The notes: generated by a model from the sequence alone, not told the origin. 64,000 bases of DNA from TMED27 sp041397865 (GCA_041397865.1 JAWKVT010000001.1:248001-312000); one strand, 5' to 3'; shown: positions 44,415 to 53,250, numbered from the stretch's first letter. Made by a program: numbers and translations.

Positions 44415-44491
44415 GGTCCCGTAGCTCAACTGGATAGAGCATCTGCCTTCTAAGCAGAGGGTTGCAGGTTCGAGTCCTGCCGGGATCGCCA
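44415..44491 (+). tRNA. tRNA-Arg (TCT anticodon)
   Basis: Acceptor GGTCCCG (44415-44421) pairs with CGGGATC (44481-44487, one G-T), discriminator G, encoded CCA to 44491. Anticodon stem TCTGC/GCAGA with loop CTTCTAA gives TCT. T-arm GCAGGTTCGAGTCCTGC is intact. Confidence 0.96.
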
Positions 44492-44498
44492 TTTACTT

Positions 44499-46436
44499 TC
44501 ACGCCGGTTTTTTTAACCAAAACTGGTACATACCGGAAAATGTCGCCGGGTTTTTCAGCTCATATTCATGCCAGCTCTTTAAATCAAGGCCATGCGGGTC
44601 CTCTGGGAACATGGCGAGATAGCGCTCTTTCGTGCCCGGCGCCAGCGGCGGCTGAAAGCCCAAAAAGCGGATGCCCAGCGCATCAATCGAACGCCGCAGC
44701 TCCAAAGCGGTAAAACGATGTTCCTGCACATGAAATAACAAATCCCGGCATTCGGACAGGCTGTAAAAATCCTGAAAATTGATGAGGGATTTCATCGGAT
44801 GCGCATCCGGCATATTCAGAATTTCGCTGCGAAACTGCCGAATCCCGGCGTCCGAATCCTCAATACCGTGCTGCTGTATATATTCACGCGCAGCGACAAT
44901 ACCCCTGCGCGCAATTTCACTATACAGCCCGACCATCATAAACCCTCCGGGCTTTAGAACATCGACAAGCGCCTGCCACCCCGCCATAGGATCACGCATA
45001 TGGTGCAGCACTCCGCCGCAGTATATAACGTCAAAGCGCTTACCCAGCGTGTTTATTTTTAAGATATCGGCAATGCCGTATTCTATATTCTTCAGGCCGC
45101 GCTCTTCGGTTTTGCGCGTGGCATAGGCCAGACTGGCCGCAGTAATATCAATCGCCGTAAAATGCGCATCCGGCAAAACAAGCGCATTTTCAACAGATTG
45201 GCGGCCCGTTCCGCACCCCGCAATCAGCGCTTCGGGTCTCAGCGCCGGGTCCGGCAATTCATCATCACCCAGATAGGGAAACAGATATTGAACCTGCCCG
45301 CGCAGCGTCGCAGGTTGGTCAATCGCTGTCGAAACCCACCGTGGATAGGGGTTGGCCTCATATTGCTGCTTCACCAGCAGCGAGATTTCGTCGTCAATAT
45401 CCGTGAATGTTTTAAGCCTCCCAAGGATTTCGCGCTCTCTGCGCGGCTCTGTAATCTGCATCCGCAGGAGTTGAGCCATCGGCACAATCTGCATAAACGC
45501 ACTATTTTCAGGCAGGTTTTCCAGCCCGCCAACAAAACAAAGCGGTTTAAAACAGGCTAGCAGCGCCACATCATAAGGCTTCGCCGTTTCCAAAACCCGC
45601 CGCTCCAGCGCCTCAACAACGGCGTCTTCCTCCGCCCCGGTTTCGTAAACATACTCGTTAATGAAACAATGCTGGGCCAGCGCGCATAAAAAGGTCAACG
45701 CCTCCGGCCACAAACGCGCATCGTTTAAAGTATCGCCGCGCGCAAGCATAAGAATATGACTGCGCAGGCCGTGTAAAACCAGTTCAATATCTTTGTTCGC
45801 CAGTGTATGGGTTCGCATAAGACTGGTAAAAAGCGGATGATTTAAAATTGTCCAATGTAAACTTTGCTCAGCCAGTAGCGCCGGAAAATCACGAAAGCAC
45901 CCGCGGTCCCAATGCTCCAGCAGCTTTTCAACCACCGCCTGCTTTAAAAAGACACTCAGCACGTTCGGCACCAGCAACCGGCTTTGCACATCCGGGGATT
46001 GTATACAGGTCGTCAGCTCTTCAACCAACTGCGGCGTAACATCAAAATTTTGCAATCGCGCAATGCATTGCGACAAAACCTTCAGAAACGGAGGGTGATT
46101 CGGCGTATCGCTATGCTTGCGTACCTGACGTATAGCGCTGAGCGCTTCATGTACGCGCCCCATCTGCGCCCGGCCTCGCGCAAGGTTAAACCAGCCTGTA
46201 ACATGGTCCGGTTGCAGCATTACCGCAATCTGGTAATGGTCAATAGCTCGTTCATAGCGTTGCAGCCTGTTATAGCACACGCCCAGCATGAATTGCGTAT
46301 CCGCCCGGTCTACATCGTGCAGCAGCGTTTTCTTGAAAAGCTCAATCGCGTCGTCATAGCACCCAGCTTCAAACGCCGTCATGCCGTCTGCGTGAAGCGC
46401 ATCATCCGGGGTTTGTCCTTGTACAGCCAGACTCAA
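44499..46436 (-). CDS. TPR-repeat protein with C-terminal SAM-dependent methyltransferase domain
   Basis: 645 aa. Residues about 10-130 hold three to four TPR units (DALHADGMTAFEAGCYDDAIELFKKTLLHD, DTQFMLGVCYNRLQRYERAIDHYQ, VTGWFNLARGRAQMGRVHEAL). A long middle region follows, and residues about 400-530 form a class I methyltransferase: EALIAGCGTGRQSVENAL (motif I), FTAIDITAASLAYA, FDVIYCGGVLHHMRDPMAGW and LKPGGFMMVGLYSE. This TPR-methyltransferase fusion is recurrent in alphaproteobacteria; substrate unknown. Two putative small RNA genes lie upstream on the same strand. Confidence 0.86.
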   Translation of the reverse strand: MSLAVQGQTPDDALHADGMTAFEAGCYDDAIELFKKTLLHDVDRADTQFMLGVCYNRLQRYERAIDHYQIAVMLQPDHVTGWFNLARGRAQMGRVHEALSAIRQVRKHSDTPNHPPFLKVLSQCIARLQNFDVTPQLVEELTTCIQSPDVQSRLLVPNVLSVFLKQAVVEKLLEHWDRGCFRDFPALLAEQSLHWTILNHPLFTSLMRTHTLANKDIELVLHGLRSHILMLARGDTLNDARLWPEALTFLCALAQHCFINEYVYETGAEEDAVVEALERRVLETAKPYDVALLACFKPLCFVGGLENLPENSAFMQIVPMAQLLRMQITEPRREREILGRLKTFTDIDDEISLLVKQQYEANPYPRWVSTAIDQPATLRGQVQYLFPYLGDDELPDPALRPEALIAGCGTGRQSVENALVLPDAHFTAIDITAASLAYATRKTEERGLKNIEYGIADILKINTLGKRFDVIYCGGVLHHMRDPMAGWQALVDVLKPGGFMMVGLYSEIARRGIVAAREYIQQHGIEDSDAGIRQFRSEILNMPDAHPMKSLINFQDFYSLSECRDLLFHVQEHRFTALELRRSIDALGIRFLGFQPPLAPGTKERYLAMFPEDPHGLDLKSWHEYELKNPATFSGMYQFWLKKPA

Positions 46437-46522
46437 ACGAAGGTCCTCTTATCTAAAAATCGTTAAAAATATACAACTGTAAGGCTACCAGACTGTGAAA
46501 GAAGGGCAAGAGTCGTTCGGAC

Positions 46523-46589
46523 AAAAAAAGGTCCGGAGACCTTATTGAAAAAGATGCTCCGGACAAACGGCGGTAATAGAGGGTGTGTA
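46523..46589 (-). ncRNA. putative small RNA, copy 1
   Basis: Read on the minus strand from about 46589, a short 5' part (ACACACCCTCTATTACCGCC) is followed by a hairpin, GTCCGGAG paired with CTCCGGAC (46557-46564 and 46531-46538), and seven Ts (46529-46523). Predicted length about 67 nt. A promoter precedes it. It is about 85% identical to copy 2; the 5' segment and terminator stem are conserved while the loop differs in length, which is what a selected RNA would show. No Rfam family recognised. Confidence 0.65.
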
Positions 46590-46595
46590 ATTGTT

Positions 46596-46623
46596 AGTAT
46601 ACCCATTTTCGAAACGATTGCAA
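46596..46623 (-). promoter_or_regulatory. promoter of small RNA copy 1
   Basis: On the minus strand TTGCAA (46623-46618), 16-nt spacer, TATACT (46601-46596). The start would fall about 7 nt downstream, near 46589. Confidence 0.6.
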
Positions 46624-46852
46624 GAAAAAAACGCAAAATTTATCTAAAGTTTTATCAAAACCGAAACTATCAAAGAGTATAAGTAAAAAAACAAAAAACT
46701 TAAAGTAAAAGAAAAATACAAGTTCAAATAAAAATAATATTATGATCTGTATTTTTGAATAATTATAGAGAATAATGGCGAATTGTGTTTTAATCAATTC
46801 TTGAATTGTTTATATTTTTTAAAATTTTTAATGGATTTGTTGTGGTTTTGAC

Positions 46853-46915
46853 AAAAAAAGGTCCGGAGACCTTTTAAAGATGCTCCGGACAAACGGTAGT
46901 AATAGAGGGTGTGTA
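46853..46915 (-). ncRNA. putative small RNA, copy 2
   Basis: Same design as copy 1, 330 bp upstream in the direction of transcription: the 5' part ACACACCCTCTATTAC is identical, then TACCGTTTGTCCGGAGC, hairpin GTCCGGAG/CTCCGGAC with a shorter loop, and seven Ts (46859-46853). Predicted length about 63 nt. The conserved ACACCCTCT could pair with AGAGGGTGT, a ribosome-site-like target, so both may be anti-Shine-Dalgarno regulators; this is inference. Confidence 0.65.
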
Positions 46916-46921
46916 GCCGCA

Positions 46922-46949
46922 AGTATACGCATTTTGAAAACACTTACAA
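46922..46949 (-). promoter_or_regulatory. promoter of small RNA copy 2
   Basis: On the minus strand TTGTAA (46949-46944), 16-nt spacer, TATACT (46927-46922). Spacing and -10 are identical to copy 1. Confidence 0.6.
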
Positions 46950-46984
46950 GCGAAATTTTGAATTAAAGCCCGTAAAAAATTCAG

Positions 46985-47027
46985 GAGGCAAAAAGCTTTA
47001 CGAATAGGTGGGGTTATGGTAAAGCTC
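46985..47027 (-). terminator. hairpin terminator downstream of the helicase gene
   Basis: On the minus strand AGCTTTAC (47026-47019) pairs perfectly with GTAAAGCT (47001-46994) around a 17-nt loop containing CCCCACC, followed by TTTTTGCC. It lies 180 nt after the helicase stop and may end that mRNA, or belong to a separate small RNA with a C-rich loop. Confidence 0.6.
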
Positions 47028-47206
47028 TTTGGTTAAGTGCAAAATCTATAAATAATACGAAGGTCGCAGATGGTTTGGCGGGCAAAAGAATTAGGTGGTA
47101 ATAGTAATAGGCTCACCGTAATTGATACGTTGCGAACGCATTGCCATCATTGCGTGATTGCAGCTTATCAAGATGCTCGACTTTTCCGTAGTACTGTATA
47201 TTGCAA

Positions 47207-48457
47207 TTAAGCAGCTATTTTTCGCCTATTGGAATGACACTCACGCTTATTCTTACGGTTCTTCTTATTCTTTTTGGCAAACGGCTTTACATTATCGTTC
47301 GGACGCTTTTCTGATCCGTGCTTGCTCCTTGATTCTGATTTTTTCTTCGGCCTTTGTCCGGCTTCAGCTTTGGCTTGTGGGTTAAGTAATCTTTCGATGG
47401 CATGCCATTTTCGCCCATCCTGATTTGAAACAAAGCTAATAGCAGAACCTTCAGCTCCGGCGCGTGCAGTTCGGCCCATACGGTGAATAAAATCTTCTGC
47501 CACCTGTGGCAAATCATAGTTGATCACATGCTCAATATGCGGAACATCCAGCCCGCGCGCGGCAATATCCGTAGCAATCAGCACTCGAAAGTTCATGTTA
47601 CGGAAGTTTTGCATTACTTTATCACGCTTGTTCTGACGCAGATCACCGTGCAATGCTTCGGATGTAAATCCATCGCGGCGCAGGTTCTTTGCCATTCTGT
47701 CAGCATTATATTTGGTTTTAACAAAGACAATCACCGAACCATTGCGATCATGCAGTTGGGACATTAGCTCGTTATATTTCTTATCCTGTTCAATACGGAT
47801 AACCTCCTGCTTTATATTCTTTGCAATAACATTGACCTCACCAATAGAAACACGCTTTGGGTTGTTAAGGTAACTCTCAGAGAGTCTGAGAATATTTTTC
47901 GGTAATGTTGCCGAGAACATCAGGGTTTGGCGCTTATCAGGCAGGTATTTAAAAATGCGCTCTAGCTGAACAGTAAACCCCATATCCAGCATTCGGTCCG
48001 TTTCATCGAGAACCAAAAATTGTGTGTCATGTAACATCATGTTCCCACGCTCAAGATGGTCATTGATCCGTCCTGGTGTTCCGACGATTAAGCGGGGGCG
48101 GGCGCGAAGTTGGCTCAACTGTTTGCCCATAGATTCACCGCCAATGATAAAGGCGGTTTTAATCGGACTTTTTGGGCCGAGAAGCTGGTGCATAATATCC
48201 ATGATCTGTTTGCCCAGTTCGCGTGTAGGGGTTAGTACAAGTGCAGAACCATGCGGATTGGTCAGAAGCTTTTCAATCAGGGGAATAGCAAAGGCTGCTG
48301 TTTTACCTGTGCCGGTTTGTGCTGATCCCATAATGTCATGGCCTTCCAATGCAAGCGGGATAGCTTGGATCTGAATAGGGGTCGGCGCTTCATATTTCAT
48401 ATACGCCAATGATTTATTCAACGCAGGGGATAGGCCGAAGCCTTCAAAATTTTTCAT
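47207..48457 (-). CDS. DEAD-box-type ATP-dependent RNA helicase (RhlE-like) with DETD motif II
   Basis: 416 aa from ATG 48457 (MKNFEGFGLSPALNKSLAYM). Helicase core motifs: Q motif (YEAPTPIQIQAIPL), I AQTGTGKTAA, Ia TPTRELGKQ, GG, II LDETDRMLDMGF (DETD in place of DEAD), III SATLPK, then the second RecA domain with FVKTKYNADRMAKNL, LHGDLRQNKRDKVM, ATDIAARGLDVP and HRMGRTARAG. A Lys/Arg-rich tail (KKNKKNRKNKR) is typical of RNA-binding RhlE-type proteins. The 297-bp space upstream to tRNA-Asn contains a strong hairpin at 48490-48512. Confidence 0.92.
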   Translation of the reverse strand: MKNFEGFGLSPALNKSLAYMKYEAPTPIQIQAIPLALEGHDIMGSAQTGTGKTAAFAIPLIEKLLTNPHGSALVLTPTRELGKQIMDIMHQLLGPKSPIKTAFIIGGESMGKQLSQLRARPRLIVGTPGRINDHLERGNMMLHDTQFLVLDETDRMLDMGFTVQLERIFKYLPDKRQTLMFSATLPKNILRLSESYLNNPKRVSIGEVNVIAKNIKQEVIRIEQDKKYNELMSQLHDRNGSVIVFVKTKYNADRMAKNLRRDGFTSEALHGDLRQNKRDKVMQNFRNMNFRVLIATDIAARGLDVPHIEHVINYDLPQVAEDFIHRMGRTARAGAEGSAISFVSNQDGRKWHAIERLLNPQAKAEAGQRPKKKSESRSKHGSEKRPNDNVKPFAKKNKKNRKNKRECHSNRRKIAA

Positions 48458-48489
48458 GTATTTTCTTTCATTCAAATACGGTGTTATCT

Positions 48490-48512
48490 GCGTTTGGCAC
48501 AACGCCAAGCGC
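48490..48512 (-). promoter_or_regulatory. stem-loop in the helicase leader
   Basis: GCGTTTGGC (48490-48498) pairs with GCCAAGCGC (48504-48512), 9 bp with one wobble and a 5-nt loop, about 35 nt before the helicase ATG on the minus strand. Helicase mRNAs are often autoregulated through leader structure; that role here is a guess. The rest of 48513-48754 shows nothing I recognise. Confidence 0.4.
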
Positions 48513-48754
48513 ATGTTTGAAAGCCTATTTAGGCACTGACCTATAATTTGAACTTCTGGAAAAAGTGAGGATTTAACGTTCACGCATCCTTATTCTGAAT
48601 GCTTTTCGAAAGCTCGTATCTCATAGAGAGCATTAGTCAAACTGGCAGGATTAGTGACAGGTTCGGCGCGTCTTGTCAAATTTAATTCAGATATGCTTTC
48701 AACTGGAATTAAAAAGAGGGTGAAAACTGTTTTATATCTGATGGTTAAGTAAAA

Positions 48755-48829
48755 TGGCTCCTCGAGCAGGATTCGAACCTGCGACCAATTGATTAACAGT
48801 CAACTGCTCTACCGCTGAGCTATCGAGGA
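48755..48829 (-). tRNA. tRNA-Asn (GTT anticodon)
   Basis: On the minus strand the acceptor TCCTCGA (48829-48823) pairs with TCGAGGA, then discriminator G and encoded CCA ending at 48755. Loop CTGTTAA gives anticodon GTT. D-arm TAGCTCAGCGGTAGAGC and T-arm GCAGGTTCGAATCCTGC are canonical. Confidence 0.97.
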
Positions 48830-48894
48830 AGACCGGACATTGTTATGCTTAAACATCCTGCTTTTGTCAAGCACAGACATCAAGCCTGAAACAA

Positions 48895-48968
48895 TGGAGG
48901 CACCGACCGGAGTCGAACCGGTGTACACGGATTTGCAATCCGCTGCATAGCCACTCTGCCACGGCGCC
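48895..48968 (-). tRNA. tRNA-Cys (GCA anticodon)
   Basis: On the minus strand GGCGCCG (48968-48962) pairs with CGGTGCC (one G-T), then discriminator T and encoded CCA ending at 48895. Anticodon loop TTGCAAA gives GCA. D-arm TGGCAGAGTGGCTATGCA and T-arm ACCGGTTCGACTCCGGT are intact. Confidence 0.96.
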
Positions 48969-49135
48969 GGAGGCTATAATCAGGTGCATTGATGTTTAGT
49001 GTAAAACCACCATAAAAGTCAATCGGCAAAGGGGATATATCGTGCATGGAATACAAAAAACGGCTGGTATGAACTTTTCAACTGCGATAATAAGTATCCG
49101 GTGAGGAAAAGACCGAAGCAGGAAAGTGGCCCATC

Positions 49136-49798
49136 ATGATAAATTTACAACAGGCGCGTAAAAACATGGTCGATTGTCAGATTCGGCCCAACGGCGTGGT
49201 TATGCCCGAATTACTCGAAGCTTTCGAGACTGTGCCGCGGGAACTCTTCGTTCCAACAAACTACCGGAATATGGCCTGCAATGATGAGGACATCCCTCTG
49301 GGCGAAGGGCGCTATCTGCTTGAGCCTGCGGTGCATGCAAAAATGCTGCAAGCTCTGGAACCACAGCCCGATGACGTTGTACTGCTCATCGGCGGAGGGA
49401 TAGGCTACGGTGCGGCAATATTGTCGTCTCTGGTTTCCACCGTCGTGGTTGTGGAAAGCCAGACCAAGCTCATCGAATGGGCCAATAAAGCTTGGGACGA
49501 AACTGGCCTGTGTAACATCGCTTCATTCGAAGGCCCGCTTGAGGAGGGGGTTCCCAAAAATGCCCCCTATGATTCGATTGTGATTAACGGCGCGGTCAGC
49601 GCCGTTCCGGAACAGATTCTCGCCCAACTCGTTCCCGGTGGCCGCCTTGTATGCATTGTCAGGGAAGCGGGACAGGGAATCGGACAGGCCCGCCTTTTCC
49701 GGAAGTCAAAAGATGGAAAATGCTCTTCCTTCACGCTGTTTGACGCAGGAACCCCTTACTTAAAGGGCTTTGAGCCGAAGCCGGACTTCAGGTTCTAG
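49136..49798 (+). CDS. protein-L-isoaspartate O-methyltransferase-like protein
   Basis: 220-aa class I methyltransferase of the PCMT group. NLQQARKNMVDCQIRPNGV at the N-terminus, VPRELFVPTNYRNMACNDED, LLEPAVHAKMLQAL, and SAM site VVLLIGGGIGYGAAILSSL (about 81-99) match the alphaproteobacterial branch of PCMT-like proteins. Motif I is LIGGGIGY instead of the usual GTGSGY, so repair activity on isoaspartate is not certain. In many relatives tolC and a DUF2497 gene follow; here popZ follows directly and tolC is missing. Confidence 0.85.
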   Translation: MINLQQARKNMVDCQIRPNGVVMPELLEAFETVPRELFVPTNYRNMACNDEDIPLGEGRYLLEPAVHAKMLQALEPQPDDVVLLIGGGIGYGAAILSSLVSTVVVVESQTKLIEWANKAWDETGLCNIASFEGPLEEGVPKNAPYDSIVINGAVSAVPEQILAQLVPGGRLVCIVREAGQGIGQARLFRKSKDGKCSSFTLFDAGTPYLKGFEPKPDFRF

Positions 49799-49929
49799 CA
49801 ACCCCGCGCCCCCCGAGGACCTAATAGAAATGTGGATATGCTGGGGGAAACTCTTGCATCCCTCTTTGACAAGAGGCTTTCTATGATAGAGACTAAATGA
49901 AATAACGTTCCGATAAATATTCAAGTCAA

Positions 49930-50520
49930 ATGCCAGATCAAGACACCGAACAAGAACCCTCCATCGAAGAAATTCTGACGTCTATACGCCAGATTATTTC
50001 CGATGACGATGACGATGAGGGAGCAGAGGCCCCGGCAGAGGACGCGCCCGAGTCACCGCCTGAGCCGGAGGAGGAGGTCGTCGAACTGACCGAAAAAATC
50101 GAAGACGAACCGCCGGAACCGGAAGAAGAGCCGGAACCGGAGCCGGAGGAACAAGCCATCGAAGTCGAAATGCTGGATAGCGAACCTGAACCCGTTTCCG
50201 AACCGGAGCCGGAGGAACAAGCCGCGCCGGAACCGGAGTTCGAACCCGAGGAAGAGCCCGTACCCGTAGAAGACAAAACCGCCGCTGACGACGACGATTC
50301 CCTTCTGACAGAGGCCGCCGAAGACGCCGCATTTGAGGCCTTCTCCGAACTCGCCAAAAAAACGGCTGTTGAGCATAACGGCATAACGATTGAGGAAATC
50401 GTTCGCTCGGAGCTTCGCCCCCTGCTAAAAGGCTGGCTCGATAAACACCTCCCCTCCATCATTGAACGCCTTGTTCAGGAAGAGCTTGACCGCGTTGCCA
50501 AACGCGCGATGGAAGAGTAA
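49930..50520 (+). CDS. popZ: polar organising protein PopZ (DUF2497)
   Basis: 196 aa with the three-part PopZ plan. N-terminal client-binding helix EPSIEEILTSIRQIISDDDD (residues 9-28); a very acidic, Pro/Glu-rich disordered linker (about 35-125) with many PEPEEE repeats; and a C-terminal helical oligomerisation region NGITIEEIVRSELRPLLKGW...LPSIIERLVQEELDRVAKRA (about 150-192). In Caulobacter PopZ forms the polar matrix that tethers ParB and signalling proteins. Ribosome site weak. It lies 74 bp before valS, the usual alphaproteobacterial neighbour. Confidence 0.92.
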   Translation: MPDQDTEQEPSIEEILTSIRQIISDDDDDEGAEAPAEDAPESPPEPEEEVVELTEKIEDEPPEPEEEPEPEPEEQAIEVEMLDSEPEPVSEPEPEEQAAPEPEFEPEEEPVPVEDKTAADDDDSLLTEAAEDAAFEAFSELAKKTAVEHNGITIEEIVRSELRPLLKGWLDKHLPSIIERLVQEELDRVAKRAMEE

Positions 50521-50593
50521 AAACCGCCGCTGCGCCCTTGATTTCCCCTATAAAAGCCGTATGATCGCCCTCGCTAAAAGGGATATAGAGACT

Positions 50594-53245
50594 ATGCTTG
50601 AGAAAACATTCGATCCGAATAAAATTGAAGAAAAACACTACAAACGCGCCGAAAGCTCGGGTGCATTCGCGTGCAATCCTGAAAGCAACGCCAAGCCCTA
50701 TACCATCATGATGCCCCCGCCCAACGTTACGGGCAGTCTGCATATGGGCCATGCTCTCAACCACACACTTCAAGATATCCTGATTCGCTATAACCGCATG
50801 AACGGGCGCGATGCGCTCTGGCAGCCCGGCACAGATCATGCCGGAATCGCCACCCAAATGGTCGTGGAACGAATGCTGGACGAGGAGGGCACTTCCCGCC
50901 ACGATCTGGGCCGTGAAAAATTTCTCGAGCGCGTCTGGGAATGGAAAGAAGAATCGGGTGGCACAATCGTAAATCAGCTCCGCCGCCTTGGCACAACGCC
51001 GGATTGGGCGCGCGAACGATTCACCATGGACGAAGGGCTGTCAAAGGCCGTAACCAAAGTTTTCGTCCAGCTTCATAAAGAAGGCTTGATCTATAAAGAT
51101 AAACGCCTCGTAAACTGGGACCCCAAACTCCACACCTCCATTTCGGACCTAGAGGTCGAACAGCGCGAGCAAAAAGGCCATATGTGGCACTTGCGCTACC
51201 CGGTAGAAGGTGAGGAGGAGCAGTTCATCACCGTTGCCACAACCCGCCCTGAAACCATGCTCGGTGATACGGCTGTGGCCGTTCACCCTGATGATGAACG
51301 TTACACCGATATGGTCGGTAAATCCGTTGTCTTGCCCATCACCGGTCGCTTGATCCCCATTATCGCCGATGAGTATTCAGATCCCGAAAAAGGCTCCGGC
51401 GCGGTGAAAATCACCCCTGCCCATGACTTTAACGACTTTGAAGTCGGCAAGCGCCACAATCTGCCGATGATCAGCGTTCTCGACAGCCACGCCCGTATCG
51501 CCAAAGAAGAAAGCATCCCTGAAAACTATTGGGGCCTCGACCGCTACGATGCGCGTAAAGAGGTTCTAAGGGAGCTCGAGGAACTCGACCTCTTGGTGGA
51601 GGTGGAAAACATCAAGAACTCCGTGCCTTATGGCGATCGCTCCGGCGTGGTTATCGAACCCTTCCTGACCGACCAATGGTATGTCGATGCTGAAACACTA
51701 GCAAAACCGGCAATCAAAGCCGTCGAAACCGGTGAAATGGAATTTATCCCCAAAAACTGGGAAAACACCTATTTCGAATGGATGCGCAATATCCAGCCCT
51801 GGTGCATCTCGCGCCAGCTCTGGTGGGGCCACCAAATCCCTGCATGGTATGACGAAGACGGCAAATGCTACGTTGCCGAAACCGAGGAAGACGCGCAAAC
51901 GCAAGCCGGGGCAGGGGTGAAACTCACCCGCGATGAAGACGTGCTCGACACATGGTTCTCCTCCGCTCTGTGGCCGTTTTCCACCCTCGGCTGGCCGGAA
52001 GACAGCGAAGAGGTCAAAACCATGCTGGCGCGCTATTACCCCGGCGATGTACTCGTCACCGGCTTTGACATTATCTTCTTCTGGGTTGCGCGCATGATGA
52101 TGATAGGTATGCACTTCATGGATGGACAGGTTCCGTTCAAAAAGGTCTATATGCACGCCCTTGTCCGCGATGCAAAAGGGCAGAAAATGTCCAAATCCAA
52201 AGGCAACGTCATGGATCCGCTCGAAATCACCGAGAAATTCGGCGCCGATGCCCTACGATTCACCCTCACCGCCATGGCCGCCCAAGGGCGCGATATTAAG
52301 CTTTCCGAAGAGCGCGTCGAAGGCTACCGCAACTTCGCGACGAAACTCTGGAACGCTTCGCGCTATTGCGAGATGAATGAATGCAAGGCCGCCGCAAATT
52401 TCGACCCCGCTGCCGTCGCCTACACACCCAATAAATGGATCATCGGCGAAGTTGTGAATACCAAAGCCGCAATCGACAAAGCCATGGCCGAATACAAATT
52501 CAACGAAGCCGCTGGTGCGATCTACCACTTTACGTGGCATACCTTCTGCGACTGGTATCTGGAATTCACAAAGCCCGTCCTGCAAAGCGGCGGTCCCGAA
52601 GCTGAGGAGGTCAAGCAAACCACCGGCTGGGCCTTGCAGCAAATCCTTATCCTGCTTAACCCTTTCATGCCTTTCATAACGGAAGAGCTTTATGAGCAGA
52701 TGATCTCCGGCAAGCAGCAGGTCATGACCATGAACTGGCCGAAATATGACGCTGCTCTCACCGAAGGCTGTCAGGCCCAACAAATGAACTGGTTCATCAG
52801 CCTCATCTCCGAAATCCGTTCCGTCCGCGCCGATATGAACGTCCCCGCAGGCGCAAAAATCCGGCTTTTAATCAAAGATGCGGATGAGTACACACAAGGC
52901 TTCCTGAACGGTTTTGAAGACATCCTCAAAGCTATGGCCCGCCTCGAAACTGTGGAATTTACCAACGAAGCGCCAAAAGGCTCCATCCAGACCGTCGTCG
53001 CACCCGTCACCCTCATCCTTCCCATCGCCGACATTATCGACCTCGATGCGGAGCGCGAGCGCCTTCAAAAGCGCATAGAAAAACTCGAGTCAGATATTAA
53101 TAAAATCTCACAAAAGCTTGATAATAAAAAATTTATTGAAAACGCTCCAGAAGAACTCGTCGAGGAACAAAAAGCCCTCGTCGCCGAAAAACAAGCCGCC
53201 CGCGAAAAATTCACCGCTGCCCTCAAACAGCTTGAGGCGGCCTAG
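50594..53245 (+). CDS. valS: valyl-tRNA synthetase
   Basis: Class I aminoacyl-tRNA synthetase charging tRNA-Val. From ATG 50594 (MLEKTFDPNKIEEKHYKRAE) it is 883 aa. HIGH-type motif PPPNVTGSLHMGHALNHTL (about 37-55), connective editing domain with TTRPETMLGDTAVAVHPDD, WWGHQIPAWY, KMSKS motif KGQKMSKSKGNVMDP (about 532-546), anticodon domain, and a C-terminal coiled coil (ERLQKRIEKLESDINKISQK) that clamps tRNA. The longer frame from 50462 overlaps popZ and is not used. Confidence 0.97.
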   Translation: MLEKTFDPNKIEEKHYKRAESSGAFACNPESNAKPYTIMMPPPNVTGSLHMGHALNHTLQDILIRYNRMNGRDALWQPGTDHAGIATQMVVERMLDEEGTSRHDLGREKFLERVWEWKEESGGTIVNQLRRLGTTPDWARERFTMDEGLSKAVTKVFVQLHKEGLIYKDKRLVNWDPKLHTSISDLEVEQREQKGHMWHLRYPVEGEEEQFITVATTRPETMLGDTAVAVHPDDERYTDMVGKSVVLPITGRLIPIIADEYSDPEKGSGAVKITPAHDFNDFEVGKRHNLPMISVLDSHARIAKEESIPENYWGLDRYDARKEVLRELEELDLLVEVENIKNSVPYGDRSGVVIEPFLTDQWYVDAETLAKPAIKAVETGEMEFIPKNWENTYFEWMRNIQPWCISRQLWWGHQIPAWYDEDGKCYVAETEEDAQTQAGAGVKLTRDEDVLDTWFSSALWPFSTLGWPEDSEEVKTMLARYYPGDVLVTGFDIIFFWVARMMMIGMHFMDGQVPFKKVYMHALVRDAKGQKMSKSKGNVMDPLEITEKFGADALRFTLTAMAAQGRDIKLSEERVEGYRNFATKLWNASRYCEMNECKAAANFDPAAVAYTPNKWIIGEVVNTKAAIDKAMAEYKFNEAAGAIYHFTWHTFCDWYLEFTKPVLQSGGPEAEEVKQTTGWALQQILILLNPFMPFITEELYEQMISGKQQVMTMNWPKYDAALTEGCQAQQMNWFISLISEIRSVRADMNVPAGAKIRLLIKDADEYTQGFLNGFEDILKAMARLETVEFTNEAPKGSIQTVVAPVTLILPIADIIDLDAERERLQKRIEKLESDINKISQKLDNKKFIENAPEELVEEQKALVAEKQAAREKFTAALKQLEAA

Positions 53246-53250
53246 AATAT

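Larger units (their letters stand above)
46437..47206. other. AT-rich 770-bp intergenic region
   Basis: Strongly AT-rich between 46620 and 46850. It holds two repeated promoter-terminator units (46523-46623 and 46853-46949) and, at 46985-47027, a terminator-like hairpin. I see no believable protein gene; the 67-codon hydrophobic frame at 46594-46797 on the minus strand is a poly-Phe/Ile artefact of base composition that overlaps one promoter. Confidence 0.7.

Noticed and set aside
46594..46797. 67-codon hydrophobic minus-strand frame
   Set aside because: Phe/Ile/Leu runs follow from extreme AT content, no ribosome site, and it overlaps the promoter of small RNA copy 1.
49938..50462. 174-codon Ser/Gly-rich minus-strand frame
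   Set aside because: Mirror image of the Glu/Pro-rich popZ linker; not a gene.
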